A DNA stretch of 64,000 nucleotides from Methanosarcina sp. MTP4 (GCF_000970045.1 NZ_CP009505.1:124001-188000), one strand, 5' to 3'; positions 36,286 to 46,115 are shown, counted from the first letter of the stretch. Translations and numbers: made by a program. Notes: generated by a model from the sequence alone, not told the origin.

Positions 36286-36318
36286 CCCCTTCAAATAGGG
36301 GTTATTTCTTTTTCTTTC
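36286..36318 (+). terminator. hairpin plus T-rich tract after the MC1 gene
   Basis: CCCCT (36286-36290) pairs with AGGGG (36297-36301) around a 6-nt loop, followed by TTATTTCTTTTTCTTT. It lies 17 bp after the stop codon. Confidence 0.65.
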
Positions 36319-36393
36319 CAATACTTATATATGCATTTTCCTGGAAAGGACTTTATTTTTCAAAACTTTCCGGGATCGTTTATTTCAAAACCT

Positions 36394-36570
36394 TTAAAGG
36401 AAATTCCTCTTTATATGACGTTCTGTTTTCTAAAGAAAATTCCTCTCTTTATGTGTGAAGTTTTATTCTCTAAATGCAATTCTGCTTTTTTAAATGAAGT
36501 TTTGTTCTCTAAAGAGATTCAGCTCTTTTAAAGAAGTTTTGTTCTCTAAATGCAGTTCTGCTTTTTTCGG
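36394..36570 (+). repeat. degenerate 36-40 bp tandem repeat downstream of MC1
   Basis: About four to five units, each containing GAAGTTTTGTTCTCTAAA and a short (A/G)ATTC(C/A)(G)CTCTTT or CAGTTCTGCTTTTTT block. Units differ at many positions, so the array is old. Each has a T-rich run, and together they could act as serial terminators before argB. The rest of 36570-36706 holds the argB promoter, a TTTAATAG tract near 36676. Confidence 0.65.
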
Positions 36571-36706
36571 ATTCCTTCTCCTATAAATCTTTTTTGAGCG
36601 CCCGGAGGATCTTTATGGTTCTTCGAATCTTTTTTCTTCAATATCCCGGGGTTTTGCGGTCCCTTTTAACGATAGGTTTAATAGCAGAACTTCTGATTCC
36701 TAGGTC

Positions 36707-37603
36707 ATGTCACTGAAGCGAGAGAATGTGCTTATCGAGGCCCTGCCTTACATGCAGGAGTTCTATGACTCGGTCATGGTCATCAAGGTTGGTGGAAATG
36801 CCATGGTCAACGTCCAGGTCATGGAAGACATCATCAAGGATATCGTGCTCCTGCGTTTTGTGGGGATCAAGCCGGTGATCGTGCACGGGGGCGGCCCTGA
36901 GATCACGGAAAAGATGACGCGCATGGGGAAGAAAGCCGAATTTGTGGAAGGGCTCCGCATAACGGATGACGAGACCCTGGAAATCGCCCGCATGGTCCTG
37001 GTGGGCAACATCAACACGAAAATGATTTCCCTTATAGGGAAAGCCGGGGGCAAGGGTATAGGTTTAACGGGCCACGACGGGAGAATGATTCTCGCCCGCA
37101 AGAAAGCCGTTCAGAAGGTCATGGTTGAAGGCGTGGAAACCGAGGTTGATATCGGCTGGGTGGGGGAGAGCGAGGTCATCAATCCCGAAATCCTCCGGAT
37201 TGTGCTTGAAAAGGGCTATATCCCCGTAATCTCCCCGATTGCCGTGGACGTGGCAGGCAATGCCCTGAACATCAACGCCGATACTGTTGCAGGAGACATT
37301 GCCGCAGCTCTCAGTGCCAAAAAACTCATCCTCATGACCGACGTCTCCGGGCTCCTCAGGGACATGAACGATCTCGAAAGCCGTATCTCCCGCATCACGC
37401 TGGATGATGTCGATCCCCTTATCAGGAAAGGAATAATCCGGGGGGGCATGATTCCGAAAATCAAAGGAGCGGCCGTGGCCGTAAAAAGCGGGGTCGAGAA
37501 GGCTCACATTATAAACGGTAGCGTTTCTCATTCCATGCTTCTCGAACTCTTCACCGACGGCGGAGTCGGGACAATGATCTATGGGCCTGGCTTTGAGCCA
37601 TGA
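36707..37603 (+). CDS. argB: acetylglutamate kinase
   Basis: 298 aa. Phosphorylates N-acetylglutamate in arginine biosynthesis. Amino acid kinase fold: VIKVGGNAMV (catalytic Lys about residue 27), VIVHGGGPEI, GLRITDDETLEIARMVLVGNINTKM, the Asn/Asp region NINADTVAGDIAAALSA and LMTDVSGLLRD. The ATG at 36707 begins a normal N-terminal helix. It is a single gene with no other arg genes nearby. Confidence 0.96.
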   Translation: MSLKRENVLIEALPYMQEFYDSVMVIKVGGNAMVNVQVMEDIIKDIVLLRFVGIKPVIVHGGGPEITEKMTRMGKKAEFVEGLRITDDETLEIARMVLVGNINTKMISLIGKAGGKGIGLTGHDGRMILARKKAVQKVMVEGVETEVDIGWVGESEVINPEILRIVLEKGYIPVISPIAVDVAGNALNINADTVAGDIAAALSAKKLILMTDVSGLLRDMNDLESRISRITLDDVDPLIRKGIIRGGMIPKIKGAAVAVKSGVEKAHIINGSVSHSMLLELFTDGGVGTMIYGPGFEP

Positions 37604-37722
37604 GAAAATAAAAGTTCGACTAAAAAGTAAGAAGGGAAAAAAAAGTATTCAATAATAAAGGACGGGAGGTATGCCGACCTGTTTATGATGGCAAGGTGCC
37701 AGCTTCCCTCTTATTAAATAAA

Positions 37723-37797
37723 GGGAGAAAAAGTAAAGGGAGAAAAAGTAAAGGGAGAAAAAGTAAAGGGAGAAAAAGTAAAGGGAGAAAAATCTCC
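37723..37797. repeat. 15-bp tandem repeat, five copies
   Basis: Four exact copies of GGGAGAAAAAGTAAA (37723, 37738, 37753, 37768) and a fifth that changes to GGGAGAAAAATCTCC. Located between the convergent argB and archaeosine genes. Confidence 0.9.
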
Positions 37798-37863
37798 TCA
37801 GTTCTTATTTTTTGTCCGGTTCCTGCTTTTTGTTTTCTGCCAATTAATTTTTCTTTTTTTCTG

Positions 37864-38904
37864 TCACTCTAAAATCGGCGTCCCGTACGTAAAGTCCTCT
37901 ATTTCGAGCACTTTTTTCCAGAGCTCTTTGCATCCGCAGTCGACTTTTTCGAGGTCTGCGGGGTCCTGGGTCAGGGAGAATTCCCTTATCTCGTCTGCGA
38001 CATCTCTGCTGCATATTTTGCAGTTGTGAGGGCCACGTTTTGAGCCTGCGCCTACGGGGTCGGACATCATGGGGAGCTCAGGGTGGGCGGCTTTTGCCTG
38101 CTTCAGAATTTCTACGATGCTCCAGAGCCAGGGGGGGCGATACTGGCCTTTTTCCCAGAGGGACTCGACCAGAGTTCCTTTCTGGACGTTACAGAGGTTG
38201 ATGGAGATGGTGTCCGAATAGGGGGCTGCGTCGTCGATGGAGTGGAGGATGTCTTCCATGGCCTGTTTTTCGGAGAGGAAGAGGGGTTTTAGCATGAGGT
38301 AGGTTTTTACGGTTACCCCGTGCTTTTTTGCTATCTCGGCGGCGCGGACGAAGTCCCTGAAACTGAAACCTTTGTTGATGGAGTCTTTCCTGATCCTGTC
38401 GGAACTGGTCTCAAGACCAAAGGCAAGTTCGAAGGGCTTTTCTCTCATAATGTCGAGGCAGTCCTGCACGTTTTCGTCGCTTACGAAGCCGGGGCGGGTT
38501 TCCACGAGCACCTTGACCACACGGGGGTCAGCTGCCAGGGCTTCGAGGATTATGTGCCGCGCTTCGAGGGGGACTTCCTTGTCATCCAGGAAACTTCCTG
38601 AGGTGAAGATCTTGATCATGAGCTCTGGAAAGTTTTCGGCTTTTTTCATCGCTTTTTCAAGCTGGGCCTTATAGTCTTCCAGGGTAGGGGGTTCGCTTGC
38701 GCAGTCGTAGACATAGCCGCACATGGTGCACCCTCCGGCTTTTCCCCAGCGGCATCCTGCGGTCTTGAATATCATCGTCAGGGTCTTTGTCTCTACACCG
38801 TTTACCAGGTCGCTTCCTGTCCAGCTTGCCGCCGGCACGTTTGTTGGAGAAGGCCTGACCTTTATCCGCTGCCGGATATCGAGTACTGCTTTATTCAGGG
38901 ACAT
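37864..38904 (-). CDS. archaeosine biosynthesis radical SAM protein RaSEA
   Basis: 346 aa. Radical SAM enzyme that works with ArcS to convert the lysine adduct of preQ0 to archaeosine at position 15 of archaeal tRNA. The cluster Cys lie in TAGCRWGKAGGCTMCGYVYDC, which has the unusual long spacing of this family (C-x8-C-x2-C), and further Cys sit in CKICSRD and CGCKELW near the C-terminus. The FTSGSFLDDKEVP, VETRPGFV and GLETSSDRIR blocks match COG1244. The start is at the first Met, followed by a conserved Arg/Lys-rich segment. Confidence 0.86.
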   Translation of the reverse strand: MSLNKAVLDIRQRIKVRPSPTNVPAASWTGSDLVNGVETKTLTMIFKTAGCRWGKAGGCTMCGYVYDCASEPPTLEDYKAQLEKAMKKAENFPELMIKIFTSGSFLDDKEVPLEARHIILEALAADPRVVKVLVETRPGFVSDENVQDCLDIMREKPFELAFGLETSSDRIRKDSINKGFSFRDFVRAAEIAKKHGVTVKTYLMLKPLFLSEKQAMEDILHSIDDAAPYSDTISINLCNVQKGTLVESLWEKGQYRPPWLWSIVEILKQAKAAHPELPMMSDPVGAGSKRGPHNCKICSRDVADEIREFSLTQDPADLEKVDCGCKELWKKVLEIEDFTYGTPILE

Positions 38905-38987
38905 GGTTGTGAAAACTCGCTTTAAAGCTAGGTTTGTTTAATGCTTTTCAAAAAAAAGAAAAAGATTGTTTGAAGCCTTTTCCGGCT

Positions 38988-39902
38988 TTATTCGAACTCA
39001 ATGGTCGCAGGAGGTTTTGGCGTGATGTCGTAGACCACCCTGACCACGCTCGGGATCTCGGAGGTGATCCTGGACTGGATGTGCCTCAGGACGTCCCAGG
39101 GCAGTTCCAGCGCTTCTGCGGTCATCCCGTCCCGGGACCCGACAGCCCTGACTGCCATGATCCAGCCGTAGGCCCGGATGTCGCCCTTGACCCCGGTCCC
39201 TTTACCGATCAATGCGGCATAGGTCTGCCAGGGGCAGAACCGGTCCAGAAGTTCTTCTTCTACAATGGCGTTTGCCTCACGGGTAGCTTCGAGCTTCTCT
39301 TCGGTAACTTCCCCGAGCACGCGCACAGCCAGTCCCGGACCCGGGAAAGGCATCCTCTCGCAGATTTCCTCTGGCATTTCAAGCGCCCAGGCAACTTCCC
39401 TTACCTCGTCCTTGTAAAGGTCGTCAATAGGCTCCACAATTTTCTTGAAATCGACTACTGAAGGCAGTCCACCCACGTTGTGGTGGGACTTGATCCCGCC
39501 CTCGGACTCGATCCTGTCCGGGTAGATGGTGCCCTGGATCAGGTACTCAGCCTGCAGTTCCTTTGCTTCCTCTTCGAAGACCCGGATAAAGGTCTCTCCG
39601 ATTGCTTTTCTTTTCTCTTCGGGGTCTGTGATCCCCTTGAGAGCTCCCAGGAACCTGTCCTTCGCAAACACGATGTGCAGGTTCATGTGGGAAAATATGT
39701 GGGCGATCCTTTCGGTCTCCCCCTTCCTCATGAGCCCGGTATCTATATAGATGGGGTGCAGCTTCTCCCCGATTGCCCTGTAAGCCAGCTCCGCACAGAC
39801 CGAACTGTCCACGCCGCCGGAAAGGGCAATTATCGCCCTCCCCTCGATTTCGTTTTTAATCCTATCAATTGCCTTTGGAATGAATTTCTCGGTTTTTACC
39901 AT
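38988..39902 (-). CDS. guaA: GMP synthase, PP-ATPase subunit (GuaA B subunit)
   Basis: 304 aa. Adenylates XMP and accepts ammonia from a separate glutaminase subunit, as archaeal GMP synthases are split in two. The PP-loop is [11 protein letters not shown] (about 28-38). The C-terminal dimerisation domain with [15 protein letters not shown]-like [16 protein letters not shown] and the end KPPATIEFE are complete. The glutaminase partner is not in this window. Confidence 0.95.
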   Translation of the reverse strand: MVKTEKFIPKAIDRIKNEIEGRAIIALSGGVDSSVCAELAYRAIGEKLHPIYIDTGLMRKGETERIAHIFSHMNLHIVFAKDRFLGALKGITDPEEKRKAIGETFIRVFEEEAKELQAEYLIQGTIYPDRIESEGGIKSHHNVGGLPSVVDFKKIVEPIDDLYKDEVREVAWALEMPEEICERMPFPGPGLAVRVLGEVTEEKLEATREANAIVEEELLDRFCPWQTYAALIGKGTGVKGDIRAYGWIMAVRAVGSRDGMTAEALELPWDVLRHIQSRITSEIPSVVRVVYDITPKPPATIEFE

Positions 39903-40192
39903 CGAAATGCTCCTTTGAATGGTACTTTGATTCCTTCGGATTAGTTACCTTGAATTAGACTTCGAATTGATTTCCGTTGAATAATAACCGTGATTGGTGA
40001 AAGCTAATAGAATTATTAGGATTTGATTATATTTTAGTTGGATATATGTGTCAGTGCATGGGGGTTTTGATATTTAAAGGTATAGTAGGTGGAATAATCC
40101 ACTATTATATTGTGACACTTTGAAGCACTTAAATGTTAGAAGGTCTTGCGTGGTACCCCCTTTGAATCGGTAATCCCGCATTCTTTCGCCGG

Positions 40193-40474
40193 TGCATTTC
40201 TACGCGGCTGCAAACCCGGATGTAAAACCGGGAGTTTCAACCATGGTCCACTTTGACCAGAACATCCCGGCAACCTATAAGCTTCCGGAAGCCATGCGCA
40301 GGCAGGGGGCCGAAAGCTTGCGTTTACCTCCACTACCGCCGTCTACGGGGAAACAAAAGTTATGGCAACCTTGAAAAACTACGCCCCAACATCCCGATTT
40401 CCCTTTACGGAGCGTCCAAACTTACCTGTGAGCCCTTGATAACCTTGTATTCCCACACCTTTGATATGCAGGCC
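40193..40474 (+). pseudogene. fragment of NDP-sugar epimerase, related to the gene at 44116
   Basis: About 280 bp that match bases 44360-44645 of the intact epimerase (AAANPDVK...HFDQNI..ATYKL.EAMR...[22 protein letters not shown]) with frameshifts near 40300-40320 and 40365. It has neither start nor end of the gene. It stops abruptly at GGCC (40471-40474), where the 3' end of the opposite-strand epimerase begins. Interpreted as a rearrangement scar. Confidence 0.88.
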
Positions 40475-40475
40475 C

Positions 40476-41372
40476 TTAAAGCATTCCCTCGATGCCTTCC
40501 CTGAGCTTGAGCTCGCCTTTCCACCAGCCAGAGATCTTTGAGACGTCGGCGCGAGAGTCACGGACATCCCCTGCACGGGGGTCGGCGTGAACTATTTTTC
40601 CCGAGGAGCCGGTGAGGTCCAGGATGGTTTCTGCAAGTTCAAGGATTGTTATGCTCTTTCCCAGGGCAACGTTGAAAACCTCTCCGTCCCCGTGTTCCAG
40701 GGCTGTGGCGTTTGCCTTGACCACGTCTTTTACATGCACGAAGTCCCGGGTCTGGAGACCGTCTCCATAAATCGTAAGGTCTTTTCCTGCTTTTGCCCTT
40801 TCCAGGAAGATGGGGATTGCCGCTGCATAGGGGGATTTCGGGTCCTGGCGGGGGCCGTAGACATTGAAGTAACGCAGGCAGGTGGTCCGAAGCCCGTAGT
40901 CCTCGTAAAACATCCGGGCAAGGTACTCCCCGTCCAGCTTGGAGATTGCGTAAGGGGAGGCAGGTTCAGGGTACATGTCCTCGCGCTTGGGGAGGGCGGG
41001 GTTGTTTCCGTAGATCGCCGCCGAGGAGGCGGTCACGAACTTCTCGACTCCGGCTTCTACGCAGGCCTGGAGCACGTTCAGGGTCCCGAGGGTGTTTGTC
41101 CTGAAGGCTTCGGCAGGTTTTTCACAGCTTAAGGGGACGGAGACCAGGGCCGCCTCATGAAAGACATAGTCCATGCCGGAAACAGCTTTTGACACGGCGA
41201 AGGGGTCACAGATATTCCCTTCGAGGAATTCGATGTTTTTGTGTGCAGGGACGTTTTGCAGGAAGCCGGTTGCCAGGTTGTCAAAAACCCGGACTCTGTG
41301 CCCTTCATCCGCAAAATATTTGGTAATATGGGAGCCGATGAACCCTGCCCCGCCTGTAACCAGTACATTCAT
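40476..41372 (-). CDS. NAD-dependent sugar epimerase/dehydratase (UDP-glucose 4-epimerase-like)
   Basis: 298 aa from the ATG at 41372 ([15 protein letters not shown]). The 32 extra residues of the longer frame are not epimerase-like and are left out. SDR-extended fold: GGAGFIGS, the ASSAAIYG active-site Ser/Thr strand, YAISK catalytic Tyr-Lys, and YFNVYGPRQ. It would interconvert or oxidise UDP-hexose C4. The stop lies at the junction with the 40193 pseudogene, and the protein ends LREGIEGML, a few residues short of many homologues, so its C-terminus may have been replaced. Confidence 0.88.
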   Translation of the reverse strand: MNVLVTGGAGFIGSHITKYFADEGHRVRVFDNLATGFLQNVPAHKNIEFLEGNICDPFAVSKAVSGMDYVFHEAALVSVPLSCEKPAEAFRTNTLGTLNVLQACVEAGVEKFVTASSAAIYGNNPALPKREDMYPEPASPYAISKLDGEYLARMFYEDYGLRTTCLRYFNVYGPRQDPKSPYAAAIPIFLERAKAGKDLTIYGDGLQTRDFVHVKDVVKANATALEHGDGEVFNVALGKSITILELAETILDLTGSSGKIVHADPRAGDVRDSRADVSKISGWWKGELKLREGIEGML

Positions 41373-41617
41373 GGTTTTTAGAGAAGGGGGGAGAAAACAT
41401 AAAATTTTCTGTGTGAGTCGGAAAGTTCCGGGATGCATTTTCATTCCGTATTTATACCTGTTCTTCAAATCCGTTCTTTGAATCTGTTCGAATTTATGCA
41501 GACTCTCTTAAGACTCTTCTAAAAAGGGAAAAACTTTTCATAGAAAGGAACAATATGAGTATGGGGAAGTTAAAAACTTGAAGAAGCCCAGGGGGAATTT
41601 TTCATTATAAATGGTAA

Positions 41618-41775
41618 TCGGAGCTTGGAGTGGGTTCTTTTAGGAGCTGGAGTGCAAGTTTTCCAGAGCCTTGGGTATAAGCTTTTCGGGGATCGGAATA
41701 CAAGCTTTTCAGAGCTTTGAGTACAGGCTTTTTGGGGGGCAGGAATACAAGCTTTTAGGGGACTGGATTGGGATC
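41618..41775. repeat. degenerate 22-25 bp tandem repeat
   Basis: About six units of the form GGAATACAAGCTTTTCAGAGC, for example at 41650, 41692 and 41739. It lies in the 590-bp intergenic region 41373-41964 between two divergent genes. The same region has AT-rich promoter-like DNA near 41830-41950; no gene is seen. Confidence 0.65.
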
Positions 41776-41964
41776 TTTTTTGAGACCCGACCCGGATACC
41801 ACACTGCATATCCTCCGGTATCCAGCTAACAAATAAATTGAAACCGTAACCGGACCGGAGTACAAGGATTCCATTTCAAAATTAAGGACTCATTCAATAG
41901 GACTTACTTGATACATCAGGTGTGGAAAGAAGAAAGTGATTAAAAAATTATTCTCAGAGGGAAA

Positions 41965-42861
41965 ATGGCCGGAAATAAACGATTTCCTTTGGACCTGCTG
42001 CTGGTGGCAGGTCTTGTACTCCTGACAGATATCTTCGTGCTGACGCCGGGGCTTAACGGGAGTTTTATCAGGGTGGTGTTGGGGATACCCATGGTGCTCT
42101 TTTTGCCGGGGTACACGCTGGTGGCAGCGCTCTTTCCAGGAAAAGAAGACCTGGGCTGGATCGAAAGGGTTGTCCTTTCCTTAGGGTTGAGCATTGCAGT
42201 CGTGCCAATGATGGGGCTCTGGCTGAACTATATGGCTTGGGGGATAAGGCTCATGCCCATAATTGTGAGCCTTTCGGTTTTTACGCTCCTCATGTGCGGG
42301 GCTGCATACTACCGGAGGCGGAACCTTCCCGGGGAAGAAGTTCTTGTGGTGTCTTTCAGGGCTGTGGCCCTTGACCTGAAGGACGAAATCCTGAATAAAC
42401 CGGAAACAACAGTAGAGAAAATCCTCATGGTGCTCATGGTCTTTTCCATTCTTGCGTCGTTGGGGACCCTTACCTATGCTGCTGTGGTGCCGAAAGAGTA
42501 CGAGCACTTTACGGAATTCTATATACTGGGGCCAGAGGGTATGGCAAGCAACTACCCGACAGAGTACGTGCTTGGTGAAGACGGGAATGTCATTGTGGGG
42601 ATTGTAAACCATGAGTACCGGACAGTAAACTATGCGATGGCCGCCCGGCTTGATAACAGGTCCTTAGACCTTCCCGAAAACATGAAATATATCAACCTGG
42701 CCCATAACGAGAGCTGGGAAGAAACTCTCGAAATCACGCCGCCTTTCGAAGGGACGGATATGAAACTTGAGTTCCTGCTCTTCAACGATACTGAAAAGGA
42801 AGTCCCATACCGGGAACTGCGTCTCTGGATAAACGTAAGTGAAAAGGCTGAGGAGGCCTGA
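41965..42861 (+). CDS. DUF1616 family membrane protein
   Basis: 298 aa. Hydrophobic segments near 9-25, 33-54, 66-90, 92-112 and 150-170, followed by an extracytoplasmic domain of about 130 residues with several N-x-S/T sites (DNRS, HNES). The N-terminal LPGYTLVAALFPGKEDLGWIER is diagnostic of DUF1616. In Methanosarcina these genes occur in surface-glycan regions. It overlaps in expression with the CPBP gene, whose ATG lies two bases after its stop. Confidence 0.85.
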   Translation: MAGNKRFPLDLLLVAGLVLLTDIFVLTPGLNGSFIRVVLGIPMVLFLPGYTLVAALFPGKEDLGWIERVVLSLGLSIAVVPMMGLWLNYMAWGIRLMPIIVSLSVFTLLMCGAAYYRRRNLPGEEVLVVSFRAVALDLKDEILNKPETTVEKILMVLMVFSILASLGTLTYAAVVPKEYEHFTEFYILGPEGMASNYPTEYVLGEDGNVIVGIVNHEYRTVNYAMAARLDNRSLDLPENMKYINLAHNESWEETLEITPPFEGTDMKLEFLLFNDTEKEVPYRELRLWINVSEKAEEA

Positions 42862-42863
42862 AC

Positions 42864-43784
42864 ATGGCAAGCCCGGAACTGGTAGACGAGACTTATGAAC
42901 ATGAAAGGAACTCCGCATCTTTCCTGAACGAAATAGATAAATTCGAAAGGAAAAGGGAGTTGGGGAAAAAAGTGAGTGAAAATAGCGAAGTCCGGGAGGA
43001 GCCTGAAAACGCCTTGCCCCGGCACAGGGGTGTTCTTGAAGCTATCCCGATACTGATTATCGCTTTTGCCGAACTGATGATCTACGAGGGGAGTCTGGAT
43101 GAAGCCATAATGGCGCACACCCTGCTCCTTATAACCCTGGTAGTGTGCATTGCGCTCATCAAGGACCGTGAGATACAGCGGACCTACCAGATCCTGATGC
43201 TCCTCCCGATCCTCCGCCTGGTCAACCTCGCAACACCTGTCTTTTTTGAAGATACACTCTATGCCCTGGCCTTCATCTACGCCCCTATGGCAATCCCGGT
43301 AGCAATTATCGCCGTGTACCAGGAGTTTACCCTTGAAAAGATGGGCCTTACTTTGAGGAGACTCTGGCTCTTCTTCCCCTTAGCTGTTTCCATGGGCGCG
43401 GTTCTTGGTTATGGAGAGTATACCATACTCCAGGTAAGTGTAAGAGATGCTCTTATCCCGGACCTGGGCCTTGCAAGCCTCCTGAGCCTCGTAATCGTGA
43501 TGATCTTCTTCGTCGGGCTAATCGAAGAACTCATCTTCAGGGGTCTTCTCCAGACAAGGCTCGAGTCGTTCCTGGGCCCTGCCGCAGGCATCCTCGTTGC
43601 AAGTCTTCTCTTCGGACTCATGCATGCAGGTTACGGCAGTCTCACTGAGATCCTTTACGCCATCTTCGTGGGAATTTTCATAGGCCAGCTCTACTACAGG
43701 ACAGGGGATCTTACCCTTGTGGTTCTTATCCACGGCTTTATGAATATCTTCGTTTTCGGGATTTTTCCCCTGATGGGGCTGTAA
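42864..43784 (+). CDS. CPBP-family (CAAX protease-like) intramembrane metalloprotease
   Basis: 306 aa. A charged N-terminal region of about 55 residues is followed by some eight hydrophobic spans. The family motifs are clear: EELIFRGLLQ (EExxxR type), FGLMHAGYG (FxxxH) and IHGFMNIF (HxxxN/B). These are the metal-binding residues of Rce1/CPBP proteases. The partner DUF1616 gene is directly upstream, so the two are probably co-translated. The target is unknown. Confidence 0.9.
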   Translation: MASPELVDETYEHERNSASFLNEIDKFERKRELGKKVSENSEVREEPENALPRHRGVLEAIPILIIAFAELMIYEGSLDEAIMAHTLLLITLVVCIALIKDREIQRTYQILMLLPILRLVNLATPVFFEDTLYALAFIYAPMAIPVAIIAVYQEFTLEKMGLTLRRLWLFFPLAVSMGAVLGYGEYTILQVSVRDALIPDLGLASLLSLVIVMIFFVGLIEELIFRGLLQTRLESFLGPAAGILVASLLFGLMHAGYGSLTEILYAIFVGIFIGQLYYRTGDLTLVVLIHGFMNIFVFGIFPLMGL

Positions 43785-43820
43785 CCGGGCATATCCCAAT
43801 TCGAAAGGCTGTGCTGTACC

Positions 43821-43882
43821 AGCCGAATTCCGCTTCGGCAGCACGGGGTCCGTTTCGGTCGCTTTGCTCCCTCAAGCGGACT
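43821..43882 (+). repeat. M0 hairpin element, short form, copy a
   Basis: Two hairpins: GCCGA-attccgct-TCGGC, then GTCCGTTT ... (C)AAGCGGAC. Located 37 bp after the CPBP stop. Its first stem has G-C where other copies have C-G (CCCGA/TCGGG), a paired change. Confidence 0.8.
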
Positions 43883-43967
43883 TAAAATAATAGTCTGGCA
43901 TTTATACCAGTCGATTGGATCTATTTTGCGGGGGGTTCGGAGGCGGGGCTGCCTGATATGAATAAAA

Positions 43968-44020
43968 CCAAATCACTTAAATAAATATAAAGTGTATCCA
44001 GATAAAAATTTGGGTAGTTG
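43968..44020 (+). promoter_or_regulatory. palindromic promoter-like element, copy A, upstream of the diacetamido-sugar gene cluster
   Basis: A 53-bp block that is almost identical to 58945-58997. CCAAAT and ATTTGG form the outer arms, and ACTT...AAGT forms an inner pair around TTAAATAAATATAAAG, a plausible TATA box. The epimerase ATG is about 96 bp downstream. A second shared motif AATTAAGTG (44041-44049) follows in both copies. Confidence 0.65.
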
Positions 44021-44115
44021 ATAAGTTATATTTTGTGAATAATTAAGTGCATCCTGGTCTATTATACTAGGTCAGTAGAAATATTTCATATAAAAAAAGA
44101 AGATGAAGGGATTTT

Positions 44116-45084
44116 ATGGCGTTTAGTGAAAAAAACCCGGTTGCGGGCAAAGTCCTGGTGACGGGCGGGGCTGGTTTTATAGGGAGCCATCTGGTGGACC
44201 GCCTGGTGGAAGATGGAAACGAGGTGGTGGTGCTGGACAATTTCAGCTCGGGCAGCATGGATTTTATTGAGCAGCACCTCAAAAAACCGAATTTTGAACT
44301 CATAAACGGGGACATTCTTGACACAGAGCAGCTCGAAAGGGCTCTTTCAGGCATAGACTTCGTCTTCCACGTAGCTGCAAACCCGGATGTAAAACTCGGA
44401 GTTTCGGATACGAAAGTCCACTTCGACCAGAACATATTTGCAACCTACAAGCTCCTGGAAGCCATGCGGAAAACCGGCGTTGGAAAAATAGTTTTTACTT
44501 CGACTTCCACTGTCTACGGAGATGCAAAAGTCATGCCCACTCCTGAAGACTACGGCCCCCTCATCCCCATTTCCCTTTACGGGGCCTCCAAACTTGCCTG
44601 CGAAGCCCTTATCACTTCTTATACCCACACCTTCGACATGCAGGCCTGGGTATTCAGGTTTGCAAATATAGTCGGCCCGAGAAGCACTCACGGGATTACC
44701 GTGGACTTTATCCGCAAATTGAGGGAAAACCCGGCGAGGCTTGAGGTCCTGGGGGACGGAAAGCAGGAAAAATCCTATCTGCACGTCTCGGAATGCGTGG
44801 AATCGATCCTTTTTGCCATTGAAAATAGCACCGAAGAAGTCAACATCTTCAATGTCGGGTCCGAGGATACCATCAGTGCTACCCGGATCGGGGAGATTGT
44901 TGTGGAGGAACTGGAGCTTTCGGATGTCGAGTTTACCTACACCGGCGGGAGCAGGGGCTGGAAAGGAGATGTCCCGAGGATGAGACTCGGGATTGGGAAC
45001 CTGAAGGAAATAGGGTGGAAGCCTGGGTATTCTTCGGAAGAGAGTGTGAGGGAGACGGCGAGGGCACTGCTTTGTGGAAAATAA
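44116..45084 (+). CDS. NDP-sugar epimerase (UDP-glucose 4-epimerase/GalE-like)
   Basis: 322 aa. Extended [14 protein letters not shown] (about 17-27), the FTSTSTVYG strand, the catalytic YGASK, and the C-terminal [13 protein letters not shown]. It is first in a plus-strand group with acetyltransferase, aminotransferase, oxidoreductase and nucleotide-sugar dehydrogenase, so it probably supplies or converts a UDP-HexNAc precursor. A decayed relative is at 40193-40474. Substrate not determined. Confidence 0.9.
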   Translation: MAFSEKNPVAGKVLVTGGAGFIGSHLVDRLVEDGNEVVVLDNFSSGSMDFIEQHLKKPNFELINGDILDTEQLERALSGIDFVFHVAANPDVKLGVSDTKVHFDQNIFATYKLLEAMRKTGVGKIVFTSTSTVYGDAKVMPTPEDYGPLIPISLYGASKLACEALITSYTHTFDMQAWVFRFANIVGPRSTHGITVDFIRKLRENPARLEVLGDGKQEKSYLHVSECVESILFAIENSTEEVNIFNVGSEDTISATRIGEIVVEELELSDVEFTYTGGSRGWKGDVPRMRLGIGNLKEIGWKPGYSSEESVRETARALLCGK

Positions 45085-45280
45085 TCAAATAATTTAAATA
45101 ATTATACAGAGTAATTAGCCCGGAACTAAAAATATTTGCAAACACGCCAGGCCGGGAAAGCCAGGGGGCCATAAAAATCAAAATCATTCCTGGAAGCCGG
45201 CCAGGTGAGCACGGATAAAATTATCAAATCAGCCATATTATGCACATTTTATGAAGAACAGCTTCCGGAAAACAGTATTT

Positions 45281-45430
45281 GAAACATATTGTTCTGAAAC
45301 ATATTGTTCTGAAACATATTGTTCTGAAACATATTGTTCTGAAACATATTGTTCTGAAACATATTGTTCTGAAACATATTGTTCTGAAACATATTGTTCT
45401 GAAACATATTGTTCTGAAGCATATCTGGAA
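45281..45430. repeat. 15-bp tandem repeat, nine perfect copies plus one decayed
   Basis: GAAACATATTGTTCT is repeated without error from 45281 to 45415, then GAAGCATATCTGGAA. Because 15 is a multiple of three, all frames stay open. In the frame of the downstream acetyltransferase gene the repeat would read as VLKHI pentapeptides. The array lies just upstream of that gene's ribosome site and is perfect enough to be recent or variable in copy number. Confidence 0.93.
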
Positions 45431-45446
45431 TAAAATGGGGGAAGAA

Positions 45447-46115
45447 ATGAATTCGAGCGAGTTTAGAATCCACAATTCTTCAAAAGTATACGGCTCTTCA
45501 ACAGTCGGTGAAGGAACAATCATCCTGGAAAACGTGATTCTGGGATATCCCGAGCACAAAATCCTGATGGAAATCCTGAAACAGGGCCTGGAAATTGAAG
45601 ACTACGATTTTCCCGGCTGCACAATAGGTCCGGATTCGATTATAAGGGCGGGGAGTACAATCTTTTCCAGGGTGAGGGCCGGGAAGAATTTCAAAACAGG
45701 CCATAACGTGATGATCAGGGAAAATACCGACATCGGAAACAACGTACTCATAGGGACAAACGTCATTATCGATGGGAACGTCAGGATCGGGGATAATGTG
45801 AGCATCCAGGGAAATGTTTACATTCCAACTAATGTGACTATCGAAGATAACGTCTTTATTGGGCCCTGTGCCGTACTTGCAAATGATAAATATCCTATAA
45901 GGAAAGAGTACCCTCTCAAAGGACCTGTCCTCCGGAAAGGGGCATCAATAGGTGCAAATGCAACTCTTCTTCCGGGTGTTGAAATAGGGGAGGGCGCTAT
46001 GGTGGCGGGAGGGGCTCTTGTTACGAAGGATCTCCCTCCATGGAAACTGGCAGCCGGAGTCCCTGCAAAAATTCTTGACCTGCCGGGAGATTTGAAAGAA
46101 CTGAACAAGATCTAA
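45447..46115 (+). CDS. left-handed beta-helix acetyltransferase (WbpD/WlbB-like)
   Basis: 222 aa from the ATG at 45447, with GGGGGAAG just upstream; ATG 45435 is an alternative four codons earlier. The body consists of hexapeptide repeats (for example [29 protein letters not shown]) and ends with the typical [22 protein letters not shown]. In context with the next three genes it would N-acetylate the 3-amino group of a UDP-2-acetamido-3-amino-uronic acid. The open frame extends upstream through the 15-bp repeats, but these are probably not translated. Confidence 0.88.
   Translation: MNSSEFRIHNSSKVYGSSTVGEGTIILENVILGYPEHKILMEILKQGLEIEDYDFPGCTIGPDSIIRAGSTIFSRVRAGKNFKTGHNVMIRENTDIGNNVLIGTNVIIDGNVRIGDNVSIQGNVYIPTNVTIEDNVFIGPCAVLANDKYPIRKEYPLKGPVLRKGASIGANATLLPGVEIGEGAMVAGGALVTKDLPPWKLAAGVPAKILDLPGDLKELNKI

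Noticed and set aside
45279-45446. N-terminal (VLKHI)n extension of the acetyltransferase as part of the protein
   Set aside because: A better start with GGGGGAAG ribosome site exists at 45447, and the repeat is open in several frames on both strands simply because its length is a multiple of three and has no stops. Left as a possibility in the findings.
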